Origin: Christensenella massiliensis
GTDB lineage: Bacteria; Bacillota; Clostridia; Christensenellales; Christensenellaceae
Length of the DNA stretch: 64,000 nt
Direction: 5' to 3'
NCBI GenBank assembly: GCA_900155415.1
Contig: LT700187.1
Location: forward strand, 2,108,001 to 2,172,000
The notes under the pieces were generated by a model. That model did no database searches, had not been told where the DNA came from, and saw nothing but the letters and a program-made list of their open reading frames with translations. Below, piece after piece: positions 1 through 8,724 of this stretch. Numbering within the stretch: position 1 is the stretch's first letter; each line of letters begins with the position of its first letter. A program made the translations under genes and the position numbers.

Positions 1-2
1 GG

Positions 3-185
3 AGCATGAGCGGAGCGGGAACGGATGACACAGCGAAAGATGAGGGCGCCGACTCCTCCGACACGCCGAAGACGGGCGACAGGGCGGACATGACGCCGTA
101 TATCCTGCTGGCAGTTATGGCGGGAGCGGCGGTCGCTGCTGCGGTCACCGTAACGATGCGGAAGAGACGGCAGTATGAAAAGTAA
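3..185 (+). CDS. C-terminal end of a sortase-anchored surface protein (partial)
   Basis: Reading frame open from the left edge to a TAA at 183-185; only the last 60 residues are in the window. They contain a low-complexity Asp/Ser/Thr-rich stretch, then the motif DTPKTGD, a hydrophobic segment rich in Ala and Val (ILLAVMAGAAVAAAVTV) and a basic tail MRKRRQYEK. This order (LPXTG-like motif, membrane span, positive tail) is the Gram-positive cell-wall anchor recognised by sortase; PKTGD variants without the leading Leu are common in Clostridia. The protein would be exported and linked to peptidoglycan. Its function cannot be told from the tail. A strong terminator follows at once. Confidence 0.75.
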   Translation, partial: SMSGAGTDDTAKDEGADSSDTPKTGDRADMTPYILLAVMAGAAVAAAVTVTMRKRRQYEK

Positions 186-200
186 GAGATAGAAAACAAG

Positions 201-239
201 AAAAACGGCGGCGATGCCCTATGTATCGCCGCCGTTTTT
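201..239 (+). terminator. Intrinsic terminator after the surface protein gene
   Basis: The arms AAAAACGGCGGCGAT (201-215) and ATCGCCGCCGTTTTT (225-239) are perfect complements around a 9-base loop, ending in a T-run. The A-run on the 5' side lets it work in both directions. Confidence 0.9.
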
Positions 240-331
240 GGTTGCAATGGCAAAAAGGTGGTATTATAGAAAGAAATAGAGTATTATGGATTTGGTGCCA
301 TGTAGTAAAAAGACGAAAGGTGACTGCTGCG

Positions 332-850
332 ATGAAAGGGCTGATACACATTTACTGCGGAGATGGAAAAGGAAAGACGACAGCTGCCGTTGGGCTTGCT
401 GTACGCGCCGCAGGACATGGAAAACGCGTGCTTTTCCTGCAATTTATGAAAGATGGAACCTCGGGAGAATTGAGGGTATTGGCTGATATACCGGGCATAA
501 CGGTATTTCCCGGAGAAAAGGGCGTTAAATTTGCGTGGAGCATGAGTGAACAGGAAAAGGAAGACGCGCGCACACTTCAAAACAAAAGGCTGAAAGATGC
601 AGCGGAAATGGCGGAAGATTATGATCTTTTAATTTTGGATGAGGCGGTAGGCACATGTGAAGCCGGTTTTTTAGATAAAGATGTTTTATGTAGTTTTTTG
701 GATGATAAGCCGGAATCGCTGGAAGTAGTTTTAACAGGGCGCTCTCCGGGCCGCGAGCTTTCAGAACGTGCGGATTATATATCGGAAATCAAAAAGATCA
801 GGCACCCGTTCGATAGAGGGATCAAGGCCCGTGAGGGCATTGAACAATAG
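332..850 (+). CDS. cobO: Cob(I)yrinic acid a,c-diamide adenosyltransferase (CobA/CobO/BtuR type)
   Basis: Cytosolic enzyme that transfers the adenosyl group of ATP to reduced corrinoid, making adenosylcobalamin. The 172-residue protein opens with MKGLIHIYCGDGKGKTT, whose GDGKGKTT (residues 10-17) is the family's P-loop, and contains LLILDEAVGT as Walker B. Length and motifs match the CobA/BtuR family. An upstream in-frame extension exists, but the ATG at 332 has an AAAGGTG ribosome site about 10 bases before it and gives the canonical N-terminus. No other cobalamin gene is in the window, so this probably serves salvage. It stands alone between a terminator and the DUF134 promoter. Confidence 0.9.
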   Translation: MKGLIHIYCGDGKGKTTAAVGLAVRAAGHGKRVLFLQFMKDGTSGELRVLADIPGITVFPGEKGVKFAWSMSEQEKEDARTLQNKRLKDAAEMAEDYDLLILDEAVGTCEAGFLDKDVLCSFLDDKPESLEVVLTGRSPGRELSERADYISEIKKIRHPFDRGIKAREGIEQ

Positions 851-879
851 TGGAGTGTATGCTTTACTTATCGAATATA

Positions 880-913
880 TTGACATATGCTCATAATGTT
901 GCATATAATGAGC
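880..913 (+). promoter_or_regulatory. Sigma-A promoter with overlapping inverted repeat
   Basis: TTGACA (880-885), an 18-base spacer and TATAAT (904-909) are both exact consensus hexamers. The inverted repeat GCTCAT (889-894) / ATGAGC (908-913) covers the spacer and the -10 box, so a bound dimer would block polymerase. It lies just before the DUF134 DNA-binding gene, which makes autoregulation the simplest guess. Confidence 0.75.
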
Positions 914-936
914 AAAAATGATGTGAGGTATTCAAA

Positions 937-1287
937 ATGGCACGGCCGTTTAAATGCAGATGTATTTGTTCCAAACCAAAGACGACCTGTTTTGTTCCGC
1001 AGAACAGCGCCGGAAATGGAATAGTAATATTGGGATATGATGAATATGAGGTCATACGCCTGCTCGATCATGCGGCGCTTACGCAGGAGCAATGCGCAGA
1101 TAAAATGAACGTATCCCGGTCGACGGTAGCACGTATCTATGATATCGCACGAAAAAAAATGGCGGATGCACTGGTCAATGGAAAAGAGATCCGCATCGGC
1201 GGCGGCGATGTGATCGTCTGCAATGCACCGAAGCCTGAATGTGCCCATGAAAAGCATTGCTGCCGCAGAAATCAAGATAGAGAATGA
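937..1287 (+). CDS. DUF134 family helix-turn-helix protein
   Basis: A 116-residue protein of the DUF134 family, predicted DNA-binding regulators of unknown ligand. Residues about 30-85 form the HTH part: ILGYDEYEVIRLLDHAALTQ, then the recognition-type segment NVSRSTVARIYDIARKKM. Cysteines cluster at both ends (C7, C9, C11, C18, and four in the C-terminal 25 residues with a His), which suggests metal or Fe-S binding, an inference from composition. The start ATG follows GTGAGGT. Its promoter carries an inverted repeat over the -10 box. The radical SAM gene ygiQ follows 89 bases downstream. Confidence 0.8.
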   Translation: MARPFKCRCICSKPKTTCFVPQNSAGNGIVILGYDEYEVIRLLDHAALTQEQCADKMNVSRSTVARIYDIARKKMADALVNGKEIRIGGGDVIVCNAPKPECAHEKHCCRRNQDRE

Positions 1288-1376
1288 TTATTGGGAGGGC
1301 ACGGGATTCGGCGACAGATTTTTATTGTGGAAGGATAACGTTACTAAGCCGCCGGACCTGCCGATGGTGATAGAGG

Positions 1377-3140
1377 ATGAATGGCTTTTTACCCATATCA
1401 AAAGCAGATATGGCAGAACGCGGGATCGGGCAATTGGATTTTATATTGGTAACAGGGGATGCCTATGTGGACCACCCTTCGTTTGCGCATGCCATTATTT
1501 CCCGGTATTTATCTGCGCATGGATATTCGGTAGGGATCATTGCGCAGCCCGCATGGAAAGATATAGGAGACTTCAAACGGCTGGGGCGTCCGCGGCTCGG
1601 CTTTTTGATCAGCGCAGGAAACATGGACAGCATGGTGAACCTATATTCAGTAACCAAGCACAGACGGGCACGCGATTTGTATTCGCCGGGCGGCAAAGCG
1701 GGGAAACGGCCTGCACGGTCTACAATTGTTTATGCAAAAAAAATAAGGGAAGCCTATGGAAATATTCCGATAATTATTGGCGGTATAGAGGCCAGTCTGC
1801 GGCGTTTTGCTCATTATGACTATTGGGACAACACAGTGCGACCGTCGATCTTGGTGGAAAGCGGGGCTGATCTATTAGTATATGGCATGGGAGAACGTCC
1901 TATCGTGGAGATAGCTGAAGCGTTAGACGGCGGCCTTGCAGTACAGGATATTACCTATATCAATGGAACGGCTTATTCCGCTCCGAATCTAAAACGGGTC
2001 TATGAATATAAAAGTCTGCCGTCCTACAAGCAGGTAATAAGCAGTAAAGCGAGCTATGCTAAAGCTTTTATGACGGAAATGAGAGACCGGAAAAACACTC
2101 TTGTGCAGGAATATGACAAGGGCTTTGTCGTACAGAATATCCCTTCCGAACCGCTTGAACAGCGTGAATTGGATTTTGTTTATTCTTTGCCCTATATGCG
2201 TGCGGCGCATCCGATTTATCAGCAGCCGGTTCCGGCATTGGAAGAGGTAAGATTCAGTATCACTGCAACGCGCGGCTGCATCGGAGCCTGTGCATTCTGC
2301 GCCCTTTATTATCATCAGGGAAAAGATGTGACGTGGAGAAGCGCTGATAGCATTGTGCGAGAAGCTGAGCAGCTTACTGCTGAAAAGGATTTTAAAGGGT
2401 ATATCCATGACGTAGGCGGCCCGACAGCAAATTTTTATGGGGTAAAATGTATAAATCCAAAGGGCAGGTGCAGCACGCGGAGATGTCTGACACCGGAGAA
2501 GTGTAAATTTCTGAAAGAAAATCATGGCGAATATATTCGCCTGTTGCGCAGAATAAGAGCGGTAAAGGGCGTTAAAAGGGTATTTATCCGTTCTGGGATA
2601 CGATACGATTATGCACTGCTTGATAAAAGCGGAGAATTTATCAGAGAGCTTGCAGCCCATCATGTAAGCGGGCAGCTGAAATTAGCGCCGGAGCACGTAA
2701 GCGAAGAGGTGCTGCGTTTGATGGGAAAGCCGGGAATAGAAAAATACCAGCGGTTTTGTCAGAAGTTTCGTGCGGCCTCACAGCACGCGAATAGGAAACA
2801 GTATGTGCTCCCTTATTTTATGTCTTCTCATCCGGGATGTACGCTGGATAACGCGGTGCAGCTTGCAGAATTTATCCGGGACACCGGGTTCATGCCGGAG
2901 CAGGCGCAGGATTTTTATCCAACGCCGGGAACATTAGCCACCTGCATGTATTATACGGGTATAGACCCGGAGACAGGCAAAAAGGTGTATATCCCCAAGA
3001 CTGCCGAAGAGAAAAGCATGCAACGTGCTTTGATTCAGTATAAAGCTCCAAAGAATCGTACGATCGTGAAAAAAGCGTTGCACAAAGCAGGCAGAGAGGA
3101 CCTCATCGGACATGGAAAGAGGAAGCTGATAAGGGATTAG
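1377..3140 (+). CDS. ygiQ: YgiQ family radical SAM protein
   Basis: A 587-residue member of the YgiQ family, widely conserved but without an established reaction. The N-terminus MNGFLPISKADMAERG and the block LVTGDAYVDHPSF are family hallmarks. The radical SAM cysteines are visible as CIGACAFC (CxxxCxxC) about residue 300, within a TIM-barrel core, and a cysteine-rich segment (CINPKGRCSTRRC) follows about 60 residues later. The start at 1377 is chosen for the conserved N-terminus, but its GAGG lies directly against the ATG, so translation signals are poor and initiation may be weak. Confidence 0.9.
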   Translation: MNGFLPISKADMAERGIGQLDFILVTGDAYVDHPSFAHAIISRYLSAHGYSVGIIAQPAWKDIGDFKRLGRPRLGFLISAGNMDSMVNLYSVTKHRRARDLYSPGGKAGKRPARSTIVYAKKIREAYGNIPIIIGGIEASLRRFAHYDYWDNTVRPSILVESGADLLVYGMGERPIVEIAEALDGGLAVQDITYINGTAYSAPNLKRVYEYKSLPSYKQVISSKASYAKAFMTEMRDRKNTLVQEYDKGFVVQNIPSEPLEQRELDFVYSLPYMRAAHPIYQQPVPALEEVRFSITATRGCIGACAFCALYYHQGKDVTWRSADSIVREAEQLTAEKDFKGYIHDVGGPTANFYGVKCINPKGRCSTRRCLTPEKCKFLKENHGEYIRLLRRIRAVKGVKRVFIRSGIRYDYALLDKSGEFIRELAAHHVSGQLKLAPEHVSEEVLRLMGKPGIEKYQRFCQKFRAASQHANRKQYVLPYFMSSHPGCTLDNAVQLAEFIRDTGFMPEQAQDFYPTPGTLATCMYYTGIDPETGKKVYIPKTAEEKSMQRALIQYKAPKNRTIVKKALHKAGREDLIGHGKRKLIRD

Positions 3141-3179
3141 AAAAGGGTTTTGAAGGAGAAATATATCTGTTAATTCGTA

Positions 3180-3208
3180 TTGCACGCGGGGTATAAATAT
3201 AGTATACT
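3180..3208 (+). promoter_or_regulatory. Promoter for tig-clpP-clpX
   Basis: TTGCAC (3180-3185), a 17-base spacer and TATACT (3203-3208), about 55 bases before the trigger factor start. No CtsR-type heat-shock operator was recognised nearby. Confidence 0.65.
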
Positions 3209-3262
3209 ATTCTCTGTATTGTTCTGCAATTTTATAGTTTTGAAACAACTAGGAGGATGAAA

Positions 3263-4696
3263 ATGGCTGCTAAATTAGAGAAGCTTGAAGGGAACAAAGC
3301 GAAATTAGAGATCAATGTTCCCGCGAATAAATTTGAGGAAGGAATGGCGAAGGCATATCAGAAATTAAAAGGGAAATTCAACATTCCCGGTTTCCGGAAA
3401 GGAAAGGCGCCAAGAAAGATGGTCGAAAACTTTTACGGCCCTCAGGTGTTCTATGAGGATGCACTCGACGAGATCATTCCACAAGCCTATCTGGATGCAG
3501 TCAAGGAGCATGAGCTGGATGTGGTTTCAAGACCGGAATATGATGTGTTGAGCATCGATCAGAAAGACGGCGTAGTCGTAACGGCCACCGTGATTCTAAA
3601 GCCGGTCGTGAAGCTCGGTAAGTATGAAGGCCTCAAGGTCAAGAAGCCGGTTGAGAAAATCACCGCGAAAGAAGTAGACGCAGAGGTAAACAGAACGCGT
3701 GAGCAGAATGCAAGATGGATCGACGTAGAACGTGCCGCTAAAAACGGCGATACGGTGTTGATTGATTTTGTCGGCAGCATCGACGGAGTAAAATTTGAAG
3801 GCGGGTCGGCGGAGGACCAGACGCTCGTTCTTGGAGAAGGACGTTTCATACCCGGCTTTGAAGAGCAGATCGTCGGCATGAAAGCAGGAGATGAAAAAGA
3901 CATCAATGTCAAATTCCCAGAGGATTATACGCCGGAATTTGCTGGAAAAGACGCAGTATTTGCCATTAAACTCAAAACGGTAAAGGAAAAAGAGCTGCCG
4001 GAGCTGGATGACGATTTTGCACAGGATGTGTCCGAATTCGATACGCTCGCAGACTATAAAAAAGACGTTAAAAAGAAACTGCAGGACCGTGCAGATATGC
4101 GCGCGAAAGCAGAAATGGAAAATCAGCTGCTCGAAGCAGTTGCAAAGGGGATCGAGGTAGAGATTCCTGATGTAATGATTGACGACCAGATCGACTATCA
4201 GATTCAGCAGATGTCCTATCAGTTGATGTATCAGGGAATGAAGCTTGACGATTACCTGAAATACATTGGCAAGACGCTTCAGGACCTGCGGAACGATTAC
4301 AGGGAAAGTGCGCAGGAGCAGGTGCGCATGCGTCTCGCCGTAGAAGCGCTTCTGAAGAAGCTTGAGATCGATCCTACGGATGAAGATATCGAAAAGAAAT
4401 ATGAACAGCTTGCGAAAGAAGCGAATAAAACCGTGCAGGAATTCAAAGACACTATGAGCACGCAGGAGATCGATTATTTCAAAGAGCGCGTCGCAATGGA
4501 GCAGCTTTTCGATTACCTTGTATCCAAGGCGGAGATCGAAGAAGTAGATCCGAAAAAAGAAGCGGCTGAAAAGAAGAAGGCGGCAAAAGAGAGCGCGAAA
4601 AAAGAACCTGCCAAGGATTCCGAAAAAAAGGCAGCCAAGAAAACAACGGATAAGAAAGAAAAAGATGCCGGGAAGTCAAAAGCTGCTAAGGAATAA
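3263..4696 (+). CDS. tig: Trigger factor, ribosome-associated chaperone and prolyl isomerase
   Basis: Binds L23 at the ribosomal exit tunnel and shields nascent chains. The ribosome-binding loop GFRKGKAPRK is near residues 44-53; the FKBP-type PPIase domain spans about 160-245 (NGDTVLIDFVGSIDGVKFEGG onward, shown here in part), followed by the long helical C-terminal arm domain. The ATG at 3257 sits against the AGGAGG box, so the ATG at 3263, 6 bases after it, is the likely start, giving 477 residues. Beyond the family's usual end is a Lys/Ala/Glu-rich tail of about 50 residues, probably disordered. First gene of tig-clpP-clpX. Confidence 0.95.
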   Translation: MAAKLEKLEGNKAKLEINVPANKFEEGMAKAYQKLKGKFNIPGFRKGKAPRKMVENFYGPQVFYEDALDEIIPQAYLDAVKEHELDVVSRPEYDVLSIDQKDGVVVTATVILKPVVKLGKYEGLKVKKPVEKITAKEVDAEVNRTREQNARWIDVERAAKNGDTVLIDFVGSIDGVKFEGGSAEDQTLVLGEGRFIPGFEEQIVGMKAGDEKDINVKFPEDYTPEFAGKDAVFAIKLKTVKEKELPELDDDFAQDVSEFDTLADYKKDVKKKLQDRADMRAKAEMENQLLEAVAKGIEVEIPDVMIDDQIDYQIQQMSYQLMYQGMKLDDYLKYIGKTLQDLRNDYRESAQEQVRMRLAVEALLKKLEIDPTDEDIEKKYEQLAKEANKTVQEFKDTMSTQEIDYFKERVAMEQLFDYLVSKAEIEEVDPKKEAAEKKKAAKESAKKEPAKDSEKKAAKKTTDKKEKDAGKSKAAKE

Positions 4697-4745
4697 CAAA
4701 TTTCTGTGCGCGTCATGAAGTGCCGCGCAATAAGGAGGTTATTTT

Positions 4746-5336
4746 ATGAGCTTAGTACCGATTGTAGTAGAACAGACAAACAGAGGAGAACGGTCTTACG
4801 ACATTTTTTCCCGTTTGCTGAAAGACAGGATCATCTTCCTGTCGGGAGAAATAGATGATACGGTTGCGAATTTAGTTGTAGCGCAGCTGATTTTTCTTGA
4901 AGCGGAGGATCCGGATAAAGATATTTATCTGTATATTAATAGCCCGGGCGGCTCCATAACGGCAGGAATGGCCATTTATGATACGATGCAGTATATCAAG
5001 TGTGACGTCAGCACGATTTGTATCGGTATGGCTGCTTCCATGGGAGCGTTCCTGATGGCAGCAGGGCAAAAGGGAAAGCGTAAGGCTCTGCCGAACAGCG
5101 AGATCATGATCCATCAGCCGCTTGGCGGTGCGCAGGGGCAGGCGACGGATATAGCGATCCATGCCCAGAGAATCATCGCCATCAAGGATAAGATGAATAA
5201 GATATTGAGCGAACGAACGGGGCAGCCGCTTAAAAAAGTGCAGAAGGATGTTGAACGTGATTATTTTATGACGGCGGACGAAGCGCTTGCATACGGGATC
5301 ATTGACGAGATCATCCCGGCTAAGGACGCGAAATAG
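4746..5336 (+). CDS. clpP: ATP-dependent Clp protease proteolytic subunit
   Basis: Serine peptidase subunit forming the double heptamer that degrades substrates fed by ClpX or ClpC. The 196 residues match the family length. Visible motifs are the nucleophile region [10 protein letters not shown] (Ser about 98), the His in MIHQPLGG (about 122) and YINSPGGSI for the oxyanion region. The start follows AAGGAGGT with 7 bases spacing. It lies between trigger factor and ClpX, the usual order. Confidence 0.97.
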   Translation: MSLVPIVVEQTNRGERSYDIFSRLLKDRIIFLSGEIDDTVANLVVAQLIFLEAEDPDKDIYLYINSPGGSITAGMAIYDTMQYIKCDVSTICIGMAASMGAFLMAAGQKGKRKALPNSEIMIHQPLGGAQGQATDIAIHAQRIIAIKDKMNKILSERTGQPLKKVQKDVERDYFMTADEALAYGIIDEIIPAKDAK

Positions 5337-5355
5337 CGTCAGAGGTGGATAAAAT

Positions 5356-6633
5356 ATGTATGATAACTATAACGAAGGCGACAGCCAGATAAAGTGCTCG
5401 TTCTGCGGAAAGACGCAAGACGAGGTGCGCAGGCTGGTAGCTGGGCCCGGTGTGTATATCTGTGATGAATGCGTTGAATTGTGCCGGGAGATTATTGACG
5501 AGGAGTTTAAGGAGGCAGCAAAGTTTGAGCTGAAAGAGATCCCCAAACCGTCAGAGATCGTAAATATTTTGAACGATTATGTGATTGGGCAGGATAAGGC
5601 CAAAAAATATCTTGCGGTGGCAGTATATAACCACTATAAGAGGATCAATGCGGAAGCTGCGGAGGATGACACAGAGGTTCAGAAGAGTAACATATTGATG
5701 CTTGGGCCGACGGGAAGCGGGAAAACGCTTTTGGCACAAACATTGGCGCGGATCCTGAACGTACCATTTGCGATAGCAGACGCAACGTCATTGACAGAGG
5801 CAGGCTACGTAGGCGAAGATGTAGAAAATATTCTGCTGAAACTGATTCAAGCTGCGGATTTTGACATCGAACGTGCGCAGAAAGGGATCATCTATGTAGA
5901 TGAGATCGACAAAATCGCCCGTAAAACGGATAATCCATCGATCACAAGAGATGTTTCGGGCGAAGGCGTACAGCAGGCGCTGCTTAAGATTCTGGAAGGA
6001 ACGGTTGCAAGTGTGCCGCCGCAGGGTGGACGCAAGCATCCTCATCAGGATTTTCTCCAGATCGATACCACGAATATCCTGTTTATATGCGGCGGAGCGT
6101 TTGACGGGCTCGACTCCATTATAGAGAGCCGCGTAGGAAAGAAAACAATGGGCTTTGGGGCCGATGTCAAGAGCAAAAAGGAAAAGGACATCAGCGCGCT
6201 GTTGGAACAATTGCAGACCGAGGATTTGTTGAAATTTGGATTGATTCCGGAGTTTGTGGGCCGCTTGCCGGTTGTGGTGAACCTGCAGTCGCTCGATGAA
6301 CAGGCGTTGGTCGAGATACTGAAAAAGCCTAAAAATGCATTGACAAAGCAGTATAGAAAGCTGTTTGCGATTGACGGTGTGGAGCTTGAGTTTGAGGATG
6401 AGGCTCTGGAAGAGGTCGCAAAGCTGGCAATTGAGCAAAAGACGGGAGCGCGGGGGCTGCGCAGCATCATTGAAACGTCTATGATGGATATCATGTATGA
6501 TTTGCCGTCAAGGAATGACGTTTTAAAGTGCGTTATTACAAAGGATACGATCGATTCCAGAAAGCCGATGCTGGTAATGGGAGAGAAACCGGCTCTGCCG
6601 AAAGCTCGTGATAAGGAAGAAACCGCATCGTAA
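5356..6633 (+). CDS. clpX: ATP-dependent Clp protease ATP-binding subunit ClpX
   Basis: AAA+ unfoldase that recognises tagged proteins and threads them into ClpP. The N-terminal zinc-binding domain shows CSFCGKTQ and CDECVELC; Walker A is GPTGSGKT (about residues 117-124), Walker B is [10 protein letters not shown], and the pore loop GYVGED and arginine finger region SRVGKK are present. 425 residues, the family's normal length. It is 19 bases after clpP and is followed by a terminator, so the operon ends here. Confidence 0.97.
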   Translation: MYDNYNEGDSQIKCSFCGKTQDEVRRLVAGPGVYICDECVELCREIIDEEFKEAAKFELKEIPKPSEIVNILNDYVIGQDKAKKYLAVAVYNHYKRINAEAAEDDTEVQKSNILMLGPTGSGKTLLAQTLARILNVPFAIADATSLTEAGYVGEDVENILLKLIQAADFDIERAQKGIIYVDEIDKIARKTDNPSITRDVSGEGVQQALLKILEGTVASVPPQGGRKHPHQDFLQIDTTNILFICGGAFDGLDSIIESRVGKKTMGFGADVKSKKEKDISALLEQLQTEDLLKFGLIPEFVGRLPVVVNLQSLDEQALVEILKKPKNALTKQYRKLFAIDGVELEFEDEALEEVAKLAIEQKTGARGLRSIIETSMMDIMYDLPSRNDVLKCVITKDTIDSRKPMLVMGEKPALPKARDKEETAS

Positions 6634-6649
6634 GGTTCAGTTTGCAAGG

Positions 6650-6677
6650 AACGGGAGAGGTTCTCCCGTTCTTTTTT
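6650..6677 (+). terminator. Intrinsic terminator after clpX
   Basis: Stem AACGGGAGA (6650-6658) / TCTCCCGTT (6662-6670) with a 3-base loop, followed by a C and six T. Confidence 0.9.
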
Positions 6678-6679
6678 GT

Positions 6680-6708
6680 TTGCTATATTTTGTGGCCTGT
6701 TATATAAT
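6680..6708 (+). promoter_or_regulatory. Promoter of the topoisomerase subunit pair
   Basis: TTGCTA (6680-6685), 17-base spacer, TATAAT (6703-6708), right after the clpX terminator and 42 bases before the next start codon. Confidence 0.75.
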
Positions 6709-6750
6709 ATTACAGTATGTATACACAATGTTGTGGAGGATAGATTGATT

Positions 6751-8724
6751 ATGTCGAAAGCATATACAGCGGGGGATATACAGGTTCTGGAGGGGCTTGA
6801 CGCAGTGCGCCGCCGTCCGGGAATGTATATTGGCACGACGAGCTCGCGCGGCCTGCACCATCTGCTTTGGGAGATCGTTGACAATGGCATCGACGAGGCG
6901 GCAAATGGGTATGCGGATAAACTTACAGTAACGATCCATCAGGATAATTCGGTTTCAGTAGAGGACAACGGGCGGGGCATCCCGACCGGCCTGCATCCGG
7001 AGCTTAAAATATCCGGCGTGGAGGTAGTGTTTACACAGCTCCACGCTGGCGGAAAATTCAATAATGACAATTATGCTTACTCCGGCGGCTTGCATGGTGT
7101 CGGTGCATCCGTGGTAAACGCGCTTTCTAAATGGCTTGAAGTAGAGGTCTATCAAAACGGAAAAGTCTACTATCAGAAATATATAACAGGGACGGACGCT
7201 AAGGGAAAGATGCATGTCGGCAAGCCGATAGAGAGCCTGAAAGAGATTGGAGAAACCAAGAAAAAAGGCTCCAAAATAACATTCCTTGCGGACGATACGA
7301 TTTTTGATACCATTGATTTCCAATTTGATGTTGTCAGGAGGCGGCTGCGGGAGTTGGCTTTTCTCACAAAAGGGCTGCACATCACCCTGATCGATGAGCG
7401 TCAGCTTACAAATGGCCGTCCGCGTAAAGAGATATTTGAATATACGGGCGGTATCGTCGATTTTGTTCTTTATCTTAATAAGGAAAAAACGCCGCTTCAT
7501 GCTGCGCCGATATTGCTTGAGGGTATCAGAAACGGAGTGGTAGTAAGTATTGCAATGCAATATAACTCCAGCTACACGGAAAGCATCTTTTCTTATGTCA
7601 ATAATATCCCGACAACAGAGGGAGGGATGCATGAGACCGGATTTAAAACCGCGATCACGAAGGTGATGAACGATTATGCCCGCAGTAATAATCTGTTGAA
7701 GGACAAGGAGCCTAACTTAACGGGTGACGATTTTCGCGAGGGACTGTGCGCGGTCGTCAACATTAAGATGAAAAATGTACAGTTTGAAGGACAAACAAAG
7801 ACAAAGCTCGGAAATGCCGAAGCACGTGTTGCCGTAGAGGCGGTCGTTACCGAGAAGCTCTCTGCCTTTATGGCGGATCTCAACAATACCCAGATATGCA
7901 CTAAAATATTGGAAAAAGCGATTGGCGCGGCCCGGGTGCGTGATGCCGCCCGAAAAGCCAAAAAAATGGAGCGGGCAAAAAACAAATTGGAAACATCACC
8001 TCTCGTGGGTAAGCTTTCCGCTTGTACGGGAAGAAAGCCGGAGCTTAACGAGTTGTTTATCGTGGAGGGCGACAGCGCGGGAGGCAGCGCGAAGCAGGGA
8101 AGAGACCGGCGGTTCCAAGCCATTCTGCCATTGCGCGGGAAACCGCTGAATGTTGAAAAAAAACGGATCGACCAAGTGCTTGCGAACGAGGAGTTCCGCT
8201 CGATTATCACAGCGCTTGGAGCGGGATTTGACGATAGCTTCAATATTCGGAACATCAAATACAATAAAGTCATTATTCTCGCGGATGCCGATCAGGACGG
8301 CGGGCATATCCGTACGATCCTGATCACCTTTTTTTACCGCTATTTTAAAGAGCTTATTACAGATGGGCATTTATACATTGGCCGTCCGCCGCTTTTCAAG
8401 ATTGCGAAAGGGAATAAGGTGCTGTACGCCTATAACGATGAGCAGCTGGAACAGGCAAAAGCAGAAATAGGGAGAGGATATACCGTGCAGCGCTATAAGG
8501 GACTGGGCGAGATGAATCCCGAACAGCTGTGGGAGACCACTATGGATCCTGAAAAAAGATCGCTCATCCGTGTGACGATCGATGATTTGGCAGATGCTGA
8601 GCAGATCGTTACGACCCTGATGGGAGATAATGTGGAACCACGGAAGCAGTATATCGCAGAGCATGCGAATTTCAACAAGCAGGATGATTTTGAGGTAGTA
8701 CAACATGAAATCGAAACAAATTAA
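6751..8724 (+). CDS. Type IIA topoisomerase ATPase subunit (GyrB/ParE-like)
   Basis: The 657-residue ATPase subunit of DNA gyrase or topoisomerase IV. The GHKL ATPase motifs are clear: [20 protein letters not shown], and the [14 protein letters not shown] lid. The TOPRIM part contains [15 protein letters not shown] and [11 protein letters not shown], with PLRGKPLNV between. The start at 6751 follows GTGGAGGA. It overlaps its partner gene by 20 bases, so the two are made together. This locus is away from any dnaA/recF context, which favours a second gyrase-like or ParE enzyme over the origin-linked gyrase, but sequence reading alone cannot settle GyrB versus ParE. Confidence 0.9.
   Translation: MSKAYTAGDIQVLEGLDAVRRRPGMYIGTTSSRGLHHLLWEIVDNGIDEAANGYADKLTVTIHQDNSVSVEDNGRGIPTGLHPELKISGVEVVFTQLHAGGKFNNDNYAYSGGLHGVGASVVNALSKWLEVEVYQNGKVYYQKYITGTDAKGKMHVGKPIESLKEIGETKKKGSKITFLADDTIFDTIDFQFDVVRRRLRELAFLTKGLHITLIDERQLTNGRPRKEIFEYTGGIVDFVLYLNKEKTPLHAAPILLEGIRNGVVVSIAMQYNSSYTESIFSYVNNIPTTEGGMHETGFKTAITKVMNDYARSNNLLKDKEPNLTGDDFREGLCAVVNIKMKNVQFEGQTKTKLGNAEARVAVEAVVTEKLSAFMADLNNTQICTKILEKAIGAARVRDAARKAKKMERAKNKLETSPLVGKLSACTGRKPELNELFIVEGDSAGGSAKQGRDRRFQAILPLRGKPLNVEKKRIDQVLANEEFRSIITALGAGFDDSFNIRNIKYNKVIILADADQDGGHIRTILITFFYRYFKELITDGHLYIGRPPLFKIAKGNKVLYAYNDEQLEQAKAEIGRGYTVQRYKGLGEMNPEQLWETTMDPEKRSLIRVTIDDLADAEQIVTTLMGDNVEPRKQYIAEHANFNKQDDFEVVQHEIETN

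Noticed and set aside
1223-1819. A 198-codon plus-strand frame overlapping the DUF134 end and the ygiQ start
   Set aside because: It covers the well-supported YgiQ N-terminus in another frame and has no family features.
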